Notes: generated by a model from the letters alone, not told the origin. A stretch of DNA of 64,000 bases from Caldalkalibacillus salinus (GCF_016745835.1 NZ_JAERVL010000001.1:682001-746000); one strand, 5' to 3'. Shown: positions 25,161-34,882, counted from the first letter of the stretch. Program-made: numbers and translations.

Positions 25161-26453
25161 GTGAACAGACGTCAACGTTATTTCTTAATCCTGCTTATGG
25201 TTTTCACCATGCTCATAGCGGGGTGTAGTTCGGAATCTGATGCTGAACCAGGGCAAGGAGAAGATGATGATACCATCACACTACGTGTGGGCTGGTGGGG
25301 TGGAGATACACGGCATCAGATGACGCTAGATGTGATCGATCTCTTCGAAGAGCAGCATCCTAACATTAAAATAGAGCCTGAATATACAGGTTGGCCCGGT
25401 TATTGGGAGCGCATCAATACACAAGCGGCAGGAAGCAATCTCCCTGATATCGTGCAGATGGATGTGAACACGCTGAATGAGTATCATTCCCGAGGGGTCT
25501 TGGCTGATTTAAAGCCTTTTGTCGATGATGGTACCATCAACTTGGATAATGTAGATCCTATGTACAATGAATTAAACGTAGAGGGTGATCAATTACTCGG
25601 TGTCTCATTAGGCGCGAATGCACTTGCGATGGTCTATAACGAAAGTTTGTTTGAAGAGCATGATATCGATCTCCCACCTGGGTATACGTTTGATGATCTA
25701 CAGGATGAACTGTTGAAGCTAAAGTCTGAATTGGGTGATAATTTTTATGGTTACGATCTCGCCGATGCGGATTATGAACAGTTTTATGTTTATGCTCGTC
25801 AACATGGACAATCCTTTTACAATGAAGAAGGCACAGGCGTTGGCTTTGATCAGGACGTGGCCACTGAGTTTTTCACCATGATTCAATCGTACTTAGAAGA
25901 GGGGATTACCGTTCCTCCGGATATACAAGCTGAGGTAACGGACTTATCTGAAGCGTATACCGGCCGACGTATGGCAGCACTCCAAATTGCAGCCAGTAAC
26001 CAAGTGGTGGCCATCTCTAACGGGACAGAAGATGATGTGGGATTAATGTTACTCCCTGCTCTAGGTGATCAGCACGGAAGTTGGATTCGTCCTAGTATGA
26101 GCTTTTCTATCACTCAACATTCGGAACATCAGGAGGCTGCAGCCACCTTTATCGATTTCTTCACCAATAACATAGAGGCTCATGAAATCATGCAAGCTGA
26201 AAGAGGCGTGCCGGTGTCATCAGACATTAGAGAAGCCCTTTACGATCAGCTATCTGATGACGTTCAAGCTCAATTCAATTACTTAGATTTGCTAGAAGAT
26301 TATTCTGCACCGGCTGATCCGCCACCGCCACCTGGCTCTACAGAAGCAAGGGATGTGTTTATGAGGATTATTGAAGAGTTGAAGTACGGCATGGTCACAC
26401 CGGAAGACGCAGCTAAAAGACTGATAGAAGATGTGAATGAGATCATAGAGTGA
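25161..26453 (+). CDS. ABC sugar transporter, substrate-binding lipoprotein
   Basis: 430 residues. The GTG at 25161 follows AAAAGGGG at 7 nt and gives a normal lipoprotein signal (RRQRYFLILLMVFTMLIAGC, lipobox LIAGC). The mature part is a family 1 extracellular solute-binding protein: LRVGWWGGDTRHQMTLDVIDLFEEQHPNIKIE near the start, and LPDIVQMDVN. A Pro-rich stretch (ADPPPPPGSTEARD) occurs near the C-terminus. It binds an oligosaccharide outside the membrane and delivers it to the two permeases downstream. No ATPase gene is present, so a shared MsmX-type ATPase elsewhere is expected. Context (GH105, GH42, two-component system) suggests pectin-derived oligosaccharides, as for YesO. Confidence 0.9.
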   Translation: MNRRQRYFLILLMVFTMLIAGCSSESDAEPGQGEDDDTITLRVGWWGGDTRHQMTLDVIDLFEEQHPNIKIEPEYTGWPGYWERINTQAAGSNLPDIVQMDVNTLNEYHSRGVLADLKPFVDDGTINLDNVDPMYNELNVEGDQLLGVSLGANALAMVYNESLFEEHDIDLPPGYTFDDLQDELLKLKSELGDNFYGYDLADADYEQFYVYARQHGQSFYNEEGTGVGFDQDVATEFFTMIQSYLEEGITVPPDIQAEVTDLSEAYTGRRMAALQIAASNQVVAISNGTEDDVGLMLLPALGDQHGSWIRPSMSFSITQHSEHQEAAATFIDFFTNNIEAHEIMQAERGVPVSSDIREALYDQLSDDVQAQFNYLDLLEDYSAPADPPPPPGSTEARDVFMRIIEELKYGMVTPEDAAKRLIEDVNEIIE

Positions 26454-26514
26454 AATCTTAGCGTCATACGCACTTAACCGTGATAGTAGCGGACACTGAT
26501 AGACGGAAATAATA

Positions 26515-26541
26515 GGGGCCATTCATTTGGCCCTTTCGATT
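26515..26541 (+). terminator. Intra-operon hairpin between binding protein and permease
   Basis: GGGCC (26516-26520) pairs with GGCCC (26529-26533) and is followed by TTTCGATTT. Weak terminators at this point in ABC operons commonly allow more binding protein than permease to be made. Here that is inferred from position only. Confidence 0.55.
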
Positions 26542-26554
26542 TAGGGAGGTCCTT

Positions 26555-27511
26555 ATGAACAATGCTAGTCTTCCTGCACCAAAACAAAAGGATAAGATCA
26601 TTATAGAAGATCCTCAAGCACGTAAACGTAGAATGAAAAAATATCTGACAGCATATGCCATTATATCACCTTGGCTTATTGGATTTCTCGCTTTTATTGT
26701 AGGTCCGATGCTAGCGTCGTTGTACCTATCATTTACCTCATATGATCTATTATCGGGTGCGGAGTGGATTGGCGTTCAGAACTACGTCCAGCTTTTCACC
26801 AATGATCCGAGGTTTATCAATGCCATTAAAGTGACCCTTGTGTTCGTCATGCTGTCCGTGCCCTTAAAATTAGCCTTCGCTTTATTCCTCGCTTTTCTAT
26901 TTAATACTGGGCGCAAGGGCTCCTCTATATTTACGACAGTCTACTATATCCCCTCTATCATAGGGGGAAGTGTCGCGATTGCTGTGGTATGGAGGAGGAT
27001 GTTTGGGAGCGATGGGGCCATCAATGCCTTTTTAGAAAGATTCGGAGTGGAACCGGTCTCATGGGTCATGCATCCTGACCATGCACTCTCTGTCCTGATT
27101 CTCTTAATCATTTGGCAGTTTGGGTCGCCAATGATTATTTTCCTAGCAGGCTTACGCCAGATTCCTTCAGATTTATATGAAGCGGCAAGTGTAGATGGGG
27201 CAGGGGCACTGAGACAATTCACTCACATTACCATTCCCATGCTTACACCCGTCATTTTCTTTAATTTGGTCATGCAAACGATTGGGTCCTTCATGACATT
27301 TACCCAAGTCTACCTCATCACTGAGGGTGGACCGATGGAAAGAACGAACTTAATCGCCGTGTATATATACCGAACGGCCTTTGAGTTTCTAAAAATGGGT
27401 TATGCCTCGGCCATGGCCTGGGTGGTGCTGCTCATTATTGCGGTGATCACGCTACTCCTCTTTTTATCAGCGAAGTATTGGGTCCATTATGAAGCGGAGG
27501 GAGGTCGTTAG
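26555..27511 (+). CDS. ABC sugar transporter permease (MalF-like)
   Basis: 318 residues, six membrane segments after a charged N-terminal tail. The binding-protein-dependent permease motif is at EAASVDGAGALRQFTHITIPML, the EAA loop that docks on the ATPase. It pairs with the following permease to form the channel. AGGGAGG precedes the ATG. The next gene starts 2 bp after its stop, so the two are tightly coupled. Confidence 0.93.
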   Translation: MNNASLPAPKQKDKIIIEDPQARKRRMKKYLTAYAIISPWLIGFLAFIVGPMLASLYLSFTSYDLLSGAEWIGVQNYVQLFTNDPRFINAIKVTLVFVMLSVPLKLAFALFLAFLFNTGRKGSSIFTTVYYIPSIIGGSVAIAVVWRRMFGSDGAINAFLERFGVEPVSWVMHPDHALSVLILLIIWQFGSPMIIFLAGLRQIPSDLYEAASVDGAGALRQFTHITIPMLTPVIFFNLVMQTIGSFMTFTQVYLITEGGPMERTNLIAVYIYRTAFEFLKMGYASAMAWVVLLIIAVITLLLFLSAKYWVHYEAEGGR

Positions 27512-27513
27512 CA

Positions 27514-28347
27514 TTGAGGATAAAAGATATTGCTTTTTATGCTTTTGTCACTATATTAGCCCTTGCCATGATTTATCCCATTCTATGGATGGTGGCTAGT
27601 TCTTTAAAGCCGAACTATGAGATATTAGGGGATACGGCTGCTTCACTGATTCCAAGTACGTTCGTTTGGTCCAACTATACGGATGGATGGGAAGGTTTTG
27701 GTCGCTATGGCTTTGACACATTTTTCAAAAATTCATTGATTATTACCAGTCTCGTTGTGATCGGAACGCTCATGTCGGCGAGTATCGTTGCCTACGGGTT
27801 TGCGAGATTACAATTTCCACTTAAGAAAACGCTCTTTGTTTGTCTCATGGGCACCATTATGCTCCCTGTGCAAGTCATTTTGGTCCCGCAGTATATCTTG
27901 TTTCACAATTTGAATTGGGTGAATACCTTTCTTCCTTTAATCGTACCCGCTTTCCTTGGAGGCGCACCGTTTTTCATCTTCTTGCTTATTCAGTTTATCA
28001 GAGGCATACCGAAGGAGTTAGACGAAGCGGCGACAGTAGACGGCTGTTCAACAATCGGGATATACTGGCGCATCATCCTTCCGTTATTACAGCCGGCTCT
28101 GGTGACCGTTGCCATATTCTCTTTTATGTGGACGTTTGATGACTTCCTTTCTCCGCTCATCTATCTAAATAAACCTGAACTTCAAACGGTCGCATTAGGG
28201 ATACGAAATTACATGGACGCGGAATCTGGTACGAACTGGGGGCCGATTTTAGCCATGTCCACGTTGTCTTTGCTTCCGCAGTTTATTCTGTTTGCTTTCT
28301 TCCAGAAGTATTTGGTGCAAGGGGTTGCCACGACAGGTTTAAAGTAA
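27514..28347 (+). CDS. ABC sugar transporter permease (MalG-like)
   Basis: 277 residues, six membrane segments. The EAA loop is DEAATVDGCSTIGIYWRIILPLLQPAL, and the C-terminus ends in VQGVATTGLK, the usual motif for the second sugar permease. The start is a TTG at 27514, 9 nt after GGGAGG inside the end of the previous gene. It forms the transmembrane pair with the upstream permease. The transporter would import oligosaccharides acted on by the GH105 and GH42 enzymes encoded next. Confidence 0.93.
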   Translation: MRIKDIAFYAFVTILALAMIYPILWMVASSLKPNYEILGDTAASLIPSTFVWSNYTDGWEGFGRYGFDTFFKNSLIITSLVVIGTLMSASIVAYGFARLQFPLKKTLFVCLMGTIMLPVQVILVPQYILFHNLNWVNTFLPLIVPAFLGGAPFFIFLLIQFIRGIPKELDEAATVDGCSTIGIYWRIILPLLQPALVTVAIFSFMWTFDDFLSPLIYLNKPELQTVALGIRNYMDAESGTNWGPILAMSTLSLLPQFILFAFFQKYLVQGVATTGLK

Positions 28348-28357
28348 GTTCACATTG

Positions 28358-28404
28358 ATGCTACTTGAGTTACTTTCGGTTCTACTTTGAATGCTACTTT
28401 GATT
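28358..28404 (+). repeat. Imperfect CTACTTTGA repeats before the GH105 gene
   Basis: Four copies of a (G/T)CTACTT(T)GA-like unit are spaced about 11-12 bp apart (GCTACTTGAG, TTACTTTCGG, TCTACTTTGA, GCTACTTTGA). They sit in the 102-bp gap between the permease and GH105 genes. The helical-turn-like spacing suggests regulator sites, which would be untested targets for the AraC-type response regulator. Confidence 0.35.
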
Positions 28405-28449
28405 ATTCAATCTATATGATAAATACATGAATGAATAGGAGGAATAAGG

Positions 28450-29475
28450 ATGCCACAATTAGTATGTGATGAAAAAGAGGTCAAACAAGCGATTGATCGC
28501 GTCGTTGAGAGAACGTTTAACATGGACTTCAGCTGGGATTGGCCTGGAGGGGTCGCTTTTTACGGTGTAACAGAAGCGTATGAAGCCACGGGAGAAGAAA
28601 AGTATCTCCAAATGATCAAGGACTGGATGGATGAAGAGCTAGAAGATGGGATCCCCCCACTTACCGTCAACGCGTCTTCCATTGGTCATATCTTAATCAC
28701 GCTGTACCAAGCGACAAAGGAAGAACGTTACTTAGACATTGCCACTCAAATGGCAGATTTTCTTCTACACGATGCAGAACGATTTGATGATGATGTTTTA
28801 CAACATACCGTTAACGGTGGGAAATATCATTTTCCTGAACAGGCTTGGGTCGATACGATGTTTATGGCAGGTTACTTCCTGTTGCGGATGGGGAAATTGT
28901 GTGAGCGAGATGATTACTTTGATATGGGTCTGAAACAATACCATGGTCATGAAAATTTCCTACAAGACGATATGACCCACCTTTATTATCATGGTTGGGA
29001 CAACATTAACCAAAACCATATGTCCGGTATCTTTTGGGGGCGCGGTAATGCTTGGGCGGCGATAACAATGGCGAGAGCATTAGAACTCATCGAGGTCCAG
29101 CATCCCTCCTATATGGTGATCGACTGTTCTTTACGTGATCAGCAGAGTGCCTTAGTCCGTTTACAACATGAATCAGGGTTATGGCACACGGTGTTGAAGG
29201 ACCCGAGCTCCTACTTAGAAACATCGGGCACAGCCGGTATCGCTGCGAGTCTGTTTGTCAGAGGTAAGCTATATAATAAATATATTCAACGCGCCATAGA
29301 AGGCCTATTAGCACAAGTGAGAGAAGACGGCAGCGTGATGCGTGTGTCGGCAGGAACAGCAGTCATGAATGATGCCCAAGGATATAAGGATGTGCCGTAT
29401 AAGCGTGTACAGGGTTGGGGGCAAGGACTGATGCTCGTGTTCTTATCCTCGTTATTACAAACGAGACTCGTCTAA
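28450..29475 (+). CDS. GH105 unsaturated rhamnogalacturonyl hydrolase
   Basis: 341 residues, close to the usual length of YteR/YesR. It forms an (alpha/alpha)6 barrel without a signal peptide, hence cytoplasmic. Family landmarks are WDWPGGVAFYGV, the catalytic Asp135 in WVDTMFMAG, YHGWDN and GRGNAWAAITMA. It removes the unsaturated galacturonyl residue left at the end of oligosaccharides by rhamnogalacturonan lyases. ATAGGAGG precedes the ATG. It lies between the ABC importer and the GH42 gene. The related GH88 family is the alternative but fits less well. Confidence 0.9.
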   Translation: MPQLVCDEKEVKQAIDRVVERTFNMDFSWDWPGGVAFYGVTEAYEATGEEKYLQMIKDWMDEELEDGIPPLTVNASSIGHILITLYQATKEERYLDIATQMADFLLHDAERFDDDVLQHTVNGGKYHFPEQAWVDTMFMAGYFLLRMGKLCERDDYFDMGLKQYHGHENFLQDDMTHLYYHGWDNINQNHMSGIFWGRGNAWAAITMARALELIEVQHPSYMVIDCSLRDQQSALVRLQHESGLWHTVLKDPSSYLETSGTAGIAASLFVRGKLYNKYIQRAIEGLLAQVREDGSVMRVSAGTAVMNDAQGYKDVPYKRVQGWGQGLMLVFLSSLLQTRLV

Positions 29476-29497
29476 TGTGAAGGAGGCGTTATGCCAG

Positions 29498-31513
29498 ATG
29501 CGATCTGTTTCAGAAATATGTCCATATATGGCTTATGGTGGGGACTACAATCCCGAGCAGTGGTCCGAAGAGGTGTGGCTAGAAGATGCCCGACTGATGC
29601 AACAAGCAGGTGTGAATCTCGTGTCCGTTGGCATTTTTAGCTGGTCCGTCATAGAGCTGAATGAAAATCAATTTGATTTTTCCTGGTTGGATAGGATCAT
29701 GAATATCTTACATGATCACGGAATAGGGGTTTCGCTAGCAACGGCGACTGCCTCTACACCCGCGTGGTTCGTTCAAAAATATCCCGACTCTGTCGCCGTT
29801 GATCGCCAAGGGGTGCCTTACTCGTTCGGGTCGAGACAACATTACTCCCCTTGTAGTCCGGAATATATTCAAGGCGTGAAGAGAATCGTTCGTCAATTAG
29901 CGGATAGATATAAGGATCATCCGGCGTTGAAAATGTGGCATATCAATAATGAGTACGCTTGTCATATGGCGGAATGTTATAGTGCGCACACGGAAAAAGC
30001 GTTTCGTGTATGGCTTCAAGAGACTTATGGCACGATTGATAAGCTGAACGAGAAGTGGGGGACCGCATTCTGGAGCCAAAGGTATAACGATTTTGAGGAA
30101 ATCACATTACCGAGACATACACCTACATTTACCAATCCTGGTCAAACGCTAGACTATAAACGTTTTATGAATGATCGTTTTTTGTATCTGTATAAGATAG
30201 AAAAGGATATCTTGCGTGAGGTGACGCCTGACGTTCCTGTTTTCACCAACTTCATGTATCAGTTTAAACCTTTGAATTACTGGCAGTGGGCCAAGGAACT
30301 AGACGTGGTCACTTGGGACTCCTATCCTGATCCTCTAGAAGGCACGCCATCCGTTAGCCATACGATGTGGCATGACTTAATGAGAAGCTTAAAGCAAGGC
30401 CAACCCTTTTTGTTGATGGAACAGTGCACAGGCCAGGTAAACTGGATGGATGTGAATGTCATCAAGCCACCCGGTGTGATGAGGCTACAGAGTTATGCCG
30501 CTATAGCACACGGCGCTGATGGCATCATGTTTTTCCAGTGGAGACAGAGTCGCGCTGGGGCTGAGAAATTCCATGGCGCCATGCTACCTTTATCCGGTGG
30601 GGAAGAGAGTCGAATCTTCAAGGAGGTCACACAGCTGGGGCAAGAATTAAAAAATTTAGATCCCGTTGTGGGGGCAAGAACAAAAGCGAGCGTCGCGATC
30701 GTTTTCGATTGGGAGAACTGGTGGGCTGTAGAGCAGGAAGGAAAACCCCACCAGCATCAGCGTTATATACAGCAAGTCATGTTGTATTACCAAGCTTTCT
30801 ACCAGCGTCACATTGCTGTCGACTTTGTTCGAGCCCAAGATGACTTGAGTCCATACCAGATTGTCGTCGCCCCACAGCTGTACATGCTTAAAGAAGGAGA
30901 GGCACAAAATTTGGAACAATTTGTCTCACAAGGTGGGACGCTGATTGTGACATTCTTCAGTGCTATTGTGGATGAAAACGACCGTTTTCATTTAACAGGA
31001 TACGGTGGTCCACTGCGTGACGTGTTAGGTCTCTGGGTAGAGGAATTTGACCCTTATCCTGTCGGGGCTAAAAATCGTTTACATTATGAAGACAAACAAG
31101 CCTGGTGTTATACATGGAGTGATGTCATTCACTTGGATGGGGCCAAAACTCTGGCCGCATTTGGAGAAAACTGGTACAAAGGGTACCCAGCAGTCACCCT
31201 AAACACGTATGGACAGGGCCAGGCCCTTTACATCGGGACAGAACCGGATCCATCCTATATAGATGAATTAGTGGGGACGGTTTTAGAAGAAAAAGAGATA
31301 CGTGCCCCGCTCGACGTGCCACCAAACGTAGAGGTGCAAGAAAGACATACCGCCTCTGATCGTTTCATATTTGTGCTTAACTATCATCAAGAGGCAGTAC
31401 ACATTCGTATTCCCGAGGGCCAACCCTATACTGATCTCATAACTCAAAAAGTGGTCAAAGATCATTTTCCACTTCAAGGATGGGATGTGGCCGTCCTACA
31501 ACAAAGGAAATGA
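29498..31513 (+). CDS. GH42 beta-galactosidase
   Basis: 671 residues, typical GH42 length. It is intracellular (no signal peptide). The barrel begins AYGGDYNPEQWSEEVWLEDARLM. The acid/base Glu152 is in MWHINNEYACH, and the nucleophile Glu308 is in FLLMEQCTG. A trimerisation domain and a small C-terminal beta domain follow. It removes beta-galactose, probably from pectic galactan side chains, like YesZ. The chosen ATG lies 11 nt after AAGGAGG; the in-frame GTG at 29477 overlaps that purine run and gives an atypical N-terminus. It overlaps no neighbour and ends the hydrolase part of the cluster. Confidence 0.92.
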   Translation: MRSVSEICPYMAYGGDYNPEQWSEEVWLEDARLMQQAGVNLVSVGIFSWSVIELNENQFDFSWLDRIMNILHDHGIGVSLATATASTPAWFVQKYPDSVAVDRQGVPYSFGSRQHYSPCSPEYIQGVKRIVRQLADRYKDHPALKMWHINNEYACHMAECYSAHTEKAFRVWLQETYGTIDKLNEKWGTAFWSQRYNDFEEITLPRHTPTFTNPGQTLDYKRFMNDRFLYLYKIEKDILREVTPDVPVFTNFMYQFKPLNYWQWAKELDVVTWDSYPDPLEGTPSVSHTMWHDLMRSLKQGQPFLLMEQCTGQVNWMDVNVIKPPGVMRLQSYAAIAHGADGIMFFQWRQSRAGAEKFHGAMLPLSGGEESRIFKEVTQLGQELKNLDPVVGARTKASVAIVFDWENWWAVEQEGKPHQHQRYIQQVMLYYQAFYQRHIAVDFVRAQDDLSPYQIVVAPQLYMLKEGEAQNLEQFVSQGGTLIVTFFSAIVDENDRFHLTGYGGPLRDVLGLWVEEFDPYPVGAKNRLHYEDKQAWCYTWSDVIHLDGAKTLAAFGENWYKGYPAVTLNTYGQGQALYIGTEPDPSYIDELVGTVLEEKEIRAPLDVPPNVEVQERHTASDRFIFVLNYHQEAVHIRIPEGQPYTDLITQKVVKDHFPLQGWDVAVLQQRK

Positions 31514-31554
31514 GGTAAAATGATGTAAACAAAGTCAATATAGGTCTGCACTTC

Positions 31555-31588
31555 GAATCTCCTTTTTATGCCAATAAGAAGGAGATTC
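31555..31588 (+). terminator. Hairpin terminator after the GH42 gene
   Basis: A perfect 10-pair stem (GAATCTCCTT at 31555-31564, AAGGAGATTC at 31579-31588) is followed by a poor T-run. It probably ends the ABC/hydrolase transcript. Confidence 0.65.
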
Positions 31589-31889
31589 ACCTTTGTAGAG
31601 CGAATAATAACAAAAGGATGGCTATCATGAGGTTGCTTAATGAGGTTACGATGATGAGTTTTTTTGAGAACGTATGAAACCCCTTACAAAGTCCCTGTCT
31701 GTGAATCGTTTATCCGTATTGTGGTATCAGATAGGAAATATATTATGACGATGCCGGGCCAATATCTTGGTGTTTGTCTGCTCATGCCTACAGTTCTATA
31801 GTAGTGTGTAGGAGCAGTAAGTTCACTTTGAGGGATCACTTTGTCCCGTAGAAATCTACGCACCAACGTAAGCAGGGGTGGATCAAACC
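31589..31889. other. Leader region before the two-component genes
   Basis: A 300-bp stretch with no recognisable gene. No clear promoter consensus was found. It separates the hydrolase genes from the sensor kinase. Confidence 0.45.
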
Positions 31890-33650
31890 ATGAGTATATT
31901 CAAAAAGTACGGTGTGAAATCTATCTTTTTCGGCAGTTTTTTCATCTTTATTACGGTTCTGTTTACGATCGTCATCTTTGTTAGTTATCATTATTCAGTT
32001 GAGCAAATACTGAACACGACACGGGGTTACCAGGGTAAGAATCTCACGTTTATGAGCGAGGATTTGAGGGGCAAGTTACAGCACATTCACGATTACTCCC
32101 TTGCCTTATCAAGACAACAACTTTTTCGAGATGTGATCAAAGGCACTGAGCATGATTATGAGAGGAGCCGCAATGCGAGCGACCTGCGTCATGATTTCTC
32201 CAATCTTATCTATAGCGTACCGGCCATTCATTCTATTGAGATTTTCCTAGAACATCCGCCACCAGATGATATTGCCTATCCTGTCCGATACTCAGATATT
32301 CGTGAAGTTGAAGGCGCCCCATGGTTGGAGCACCTAGAGGAGGTCCAATCGTCGTGGCTAGGGGAAAGAAAAGTATCTACCATTGCAGGTGAGCAATCCG
32401 TTATTAGCCTCGGGCGTAAAATCAATGACAGCCGTGGAGATATGGATGTCCTGCTCATCATTAACGTCGATCCTTACGTCATTCAAGGCTGGCTGTATCG
32501 CTATACGGATGATGCCAACCTTGTGCTACTCGATAATAACCAGAAGACCATATCGAGCACAGCCTCTTTCGATATCGGCGAGGTCTTTTTTGACCACGTG
32601 AAAAACATCGAGACCTTAAGCGAAGAAAGGGAAGTCTTCCAACATAAAATTTTACTTCATGACAAAGAACACCTGATGGTGGCCACTCAAATTACACCTG
32701 CACAGTGGACGCTTGTGAATGTCACACCATTAGAGGACATGCTACAAGGGAGTCGAGAGATGATTCAGTCTCTGGTCTATATCGGGTTATATGCGATCAT
32801 TCTCGCTTTCCTAGGCACTTACTTCCTGACCAACCAGTTAACGAAGCCGATACGCCATCTCGCCTATGTGATGAAAAATTACCGGTTAACCCAGGTCAAA
32901 AAAGAATTACCGCGGGATTATAAAAATGAGTTTGGCCAATTATTTGATGGGTTTAGGGAACTCATCCATCGAGGAGAGAATCTATATCGTTCCCTCATCA
33001 AACAACATAATAGGCTCAGGGAATCGGAAATGAAAGCACTCCAAGCGAATATCAATCCCCATTTTTTATATAATACCCTTGACCAGCTCAACTGGATGGC
33101 GATTGAACGAAACGACCACGATATGAGTAAAATGCTTGAACTATTAGGCAAGATGTTACGTGTCGGTTTATCAAAAGGGGAGAGTATCATTACGCTCAGA
33201 GACGAAGTGACCTATATTAGTTATTATTGTAAGATTCAAAAAATAAAATCAGAAGACACGCTGACGTATCATATCGATTTACCTGAGCACGTGTCTCATT
33301 ACTATATTCCTAAGTTAACGCTGCAACCCTTTGTTGAGAATGCGGTTATTCATGGTTTTCAAGATGGCAGAGCGGGCGTCATTGACATCAATGTCTTAGA
33401 AGAAGACACACACCTCAATATCTACATCTGTGATAATGGCGAAGGTTTTGAGACATTGACCCCAGCTAGACAAAATTCAGGCGGCTACGGTATACAAAAT
33501 GTTGTTGAAAGGTTAGATATATACTACGGCAAACAGGCAAGTTTTAATATCACCAATAGAGCGTGTGGCGGGACAGAGGTGCATCTGCGTATCCCTAAGG
33601 TAACTGAAAGGAACGAGCTGGAACACACGATTAATATCGAAAAGGGATGA
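31890..33650 (+). CDS. YesM-type sensor histidine kinase
   Basis: 586 residues. There are two membrane helices (FGSFFIFITVLFTIVIFVSY near 14-33; SLVYIGLYAIILAFLGTYFL near 290-310) flanking a ~255-residue extracellular sensor domain, then a HAMP segment (TNQLTKPIRHLAYVM). The His-kinase domain has the phospho-acceptor His about residue 391 (QANINPHFLYNTL), and the ATPase part has PFVENAVIHGF, DNGEGF and GGYGIQNV. The ATG at 31890 follows GGGGTGG; the upstream in-frame GTG lies in that site. Its stop overlaps the next ORF. It likely senses an oligosaccharide outside the cell, directly or via the binding protein, and controls the adjacent ABC/hydrolase genes. Confidence 0.93.
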   Translation: MSIFKKYGVKSIFFGSFFIFITVLFTIVIFVSYHYSVEQILNTTRGYQGKNLTFMSEDLRGKLQHIHDYSLALSRQQLFRDVIKGTEHDYERSRNASDLRHDFSNLIYSVPAIHSIEIFLEHPPPDDIAYPVRYSDIREVEGAPWLEHLEEVQSSWLGERKVSTIAGEQSVISLGRKINDSRGDMDVLLIINVDPYVIQGWLYRYTDDANLVLLDNNQKTISSTASFDIGEVFFDHVKNIETLSEEREVFQHKILLHDKEHLMVATQITPAQWTLVNVTPLEDMLQGSREMIQSLVYIGLYAIILAFLGTYFLTNQLTKPIRHLAYVMKNYRLTQVKKELPRDYKNEFGQLFDGFRELIHRGENLYRSLIKQHNRLRESEMKALQANINPHFLYNTLDQLNWMAIERNDHDMSKMLELLGKMLRVGLSKGESIITLRDEVTYISYYCKIQKIKSEDTLTYHIDLPEHVSHYYIPKLTLQPFVENAVIHGFQDGRAGVIDINVLEEDTHLNIYICDNGEGFETLTPARQNSGGYGIQNVVERLDIYYGKQASFNITNRACGGTEVHLRIPKVTERNELEHTINIEKG

Positions 33651-33655
33651 TACGA

Positions 33656-34810
33656 GTGTGGAAAATAGCGATTATCGATGACGATGATAAAGTGTTGCGA
33701 GGGATGAAAAAAATCATCCCCTGGGATCTGCTACAGTGTACGTGGGTAGGGGAGGCTAAAAACGGACAGCAAGGGATGGCGCTGATCAATCAGGAGGAAC
33801 CAGATATTGTCTTCACAGATATCTATATGCCCAAATTAAACGGGCTAGATATGGTCAAGCATCTGAGGGAAGAAGGATTTGACGGTAAATTTATTATTCT
33901 AAGCGGTTACAATGATTTCGAGCACGCAAGACAAGCCATGAAGCTGAAGGTCGATGATTACTTATCTAAACCCGCTTCAATGGATACGATTCATCACGTA
34001 TTAGACAATGTCATCGCACAGTTAGAAGCGGAGCAAGAGGCAAAGCTTCAGTTATCTGCCTTGAGAGAAAAAGTCCTGCAATACGAACCCCTCGTTGAAA
34101 AAGAGAAAATAAAATCGCTGCTAACAGGAACCATCTCGCCTGAGGTCATTAGAGCCGAAACAATGGATACCCACCAAAAATTAGCCGAAGCCATACGCTT
34201 TGCTGATGAAAAGCAGGCCTGTGAGGTTGTCGAGTCTTATTTTGAAGCGTTAGAGACGCACGCGTACCATGCTACAACGGGAATTAAGATCGGAATGGAA
34301 ATGTGGACCATCATGAGTTACGCCTTATATGATATTGGCATCAGAATGAATGATATGTTCACAGATACGTACGACATTGATACAGACCTTACGTTTTGCA
34401 CTTCATGGGCAGAGATGGCCGCCCTGTTAAAGGAGAAGATTAGATATATATGTCATCACCAGCAATGGGATGAAAACCTTAAGCATCGGCAGCTCGTTGA
34501 ACAGATGATTGAATACATTCATGATCACTTAAGTGAGAACATCACTTTGCAAGATATCGCCAATCAATTATATATTTCTAGGAATTATCTGGGACAAATT
34601 TTTAAAAATGTCGTCGGAGAGTCTTTTAAAAACTATGTGACAAGAGTAAGAGTAGAAAAAGCCAAAAAAATGCTGCAAGAGGGCCAATACCTTATATATG
34701 AGGTTTCCGAAAAAGTCGGTTTCGTCAACCCGGCATATTTTACGACTATTTTCAAAAAGTACACCGGCTATACCCCCACAGATCTGTATCAAAAACGCTC
34801 GTTATCTTAA
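33656..34810 (+). CDS. YesN-type response regulator (receiver plus AraC HTH)
   Basis: 384 residues. The receiver domain comes first, with the acidic pocket IIDDDDK and phospho-acceptor Asp55 in VFTDIYMPKLNG. A helical linker follows, then a C-terminal AraC-type double HTH (ITLQDIANQLYISRNYLGQIFKNVVG; IYEVSEKVGFVNPAYFTTIFKKYTGYTP). The GTG at 33656 has AAAGGG at the right distance. The ATG at 33647, overlapping the kinase stop, lies directly against that run. It is phosphorylated by the preceding kinase and probably activates the sugar ABC/GH genes. Confidence 0.92.
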   Translation: MWKIAIIDDDDKVLRGMKKIIPWDLLQCTWVGEAKNGQQGMALINQEEPDIVFTDIYMPKLNGLDMVKHLREEGFDGKFIILSGYNDFEHARQAMKLKVDDYLSKPASMDTIHHVLDNVIAQLEAEQEAKLQLSALREKVLQYEPLVEKEKIKSLLTGTISPEVIRAETMDTHQKLAEAIRFADEKQACEVVESYFEALETHAYHATTGIKIGMEMWTIMSYALYDIGIRMNDMFTDTYDIDTDLTFCTSWAEMAALLKEKIRYICHHQQWDENLKHRQLVEQMIEYIHDHLSENITLQDIANQLYISRNYLGQIFKNVVGESFKNYVTRVRVEKAKKMLQEGQYLIYEVSEKVGFVNPAYFTTIFKKYTGYTPTDLYQKRSLS

Positions 34811-34882
34811 ATATCCCCTTGACTTTAACGCAACGGCAAGCCTTAAGCTTTAAATGAACAAATAATAAAAGGGGGGAGAGAC

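Noticed and set aside
31523-31537. cre-like ATGTAAACAAAGTCA after the GH42 gene
   Set aside because: It lacks the central CG and lies upstream of a terminator, not a promoter; chance match.
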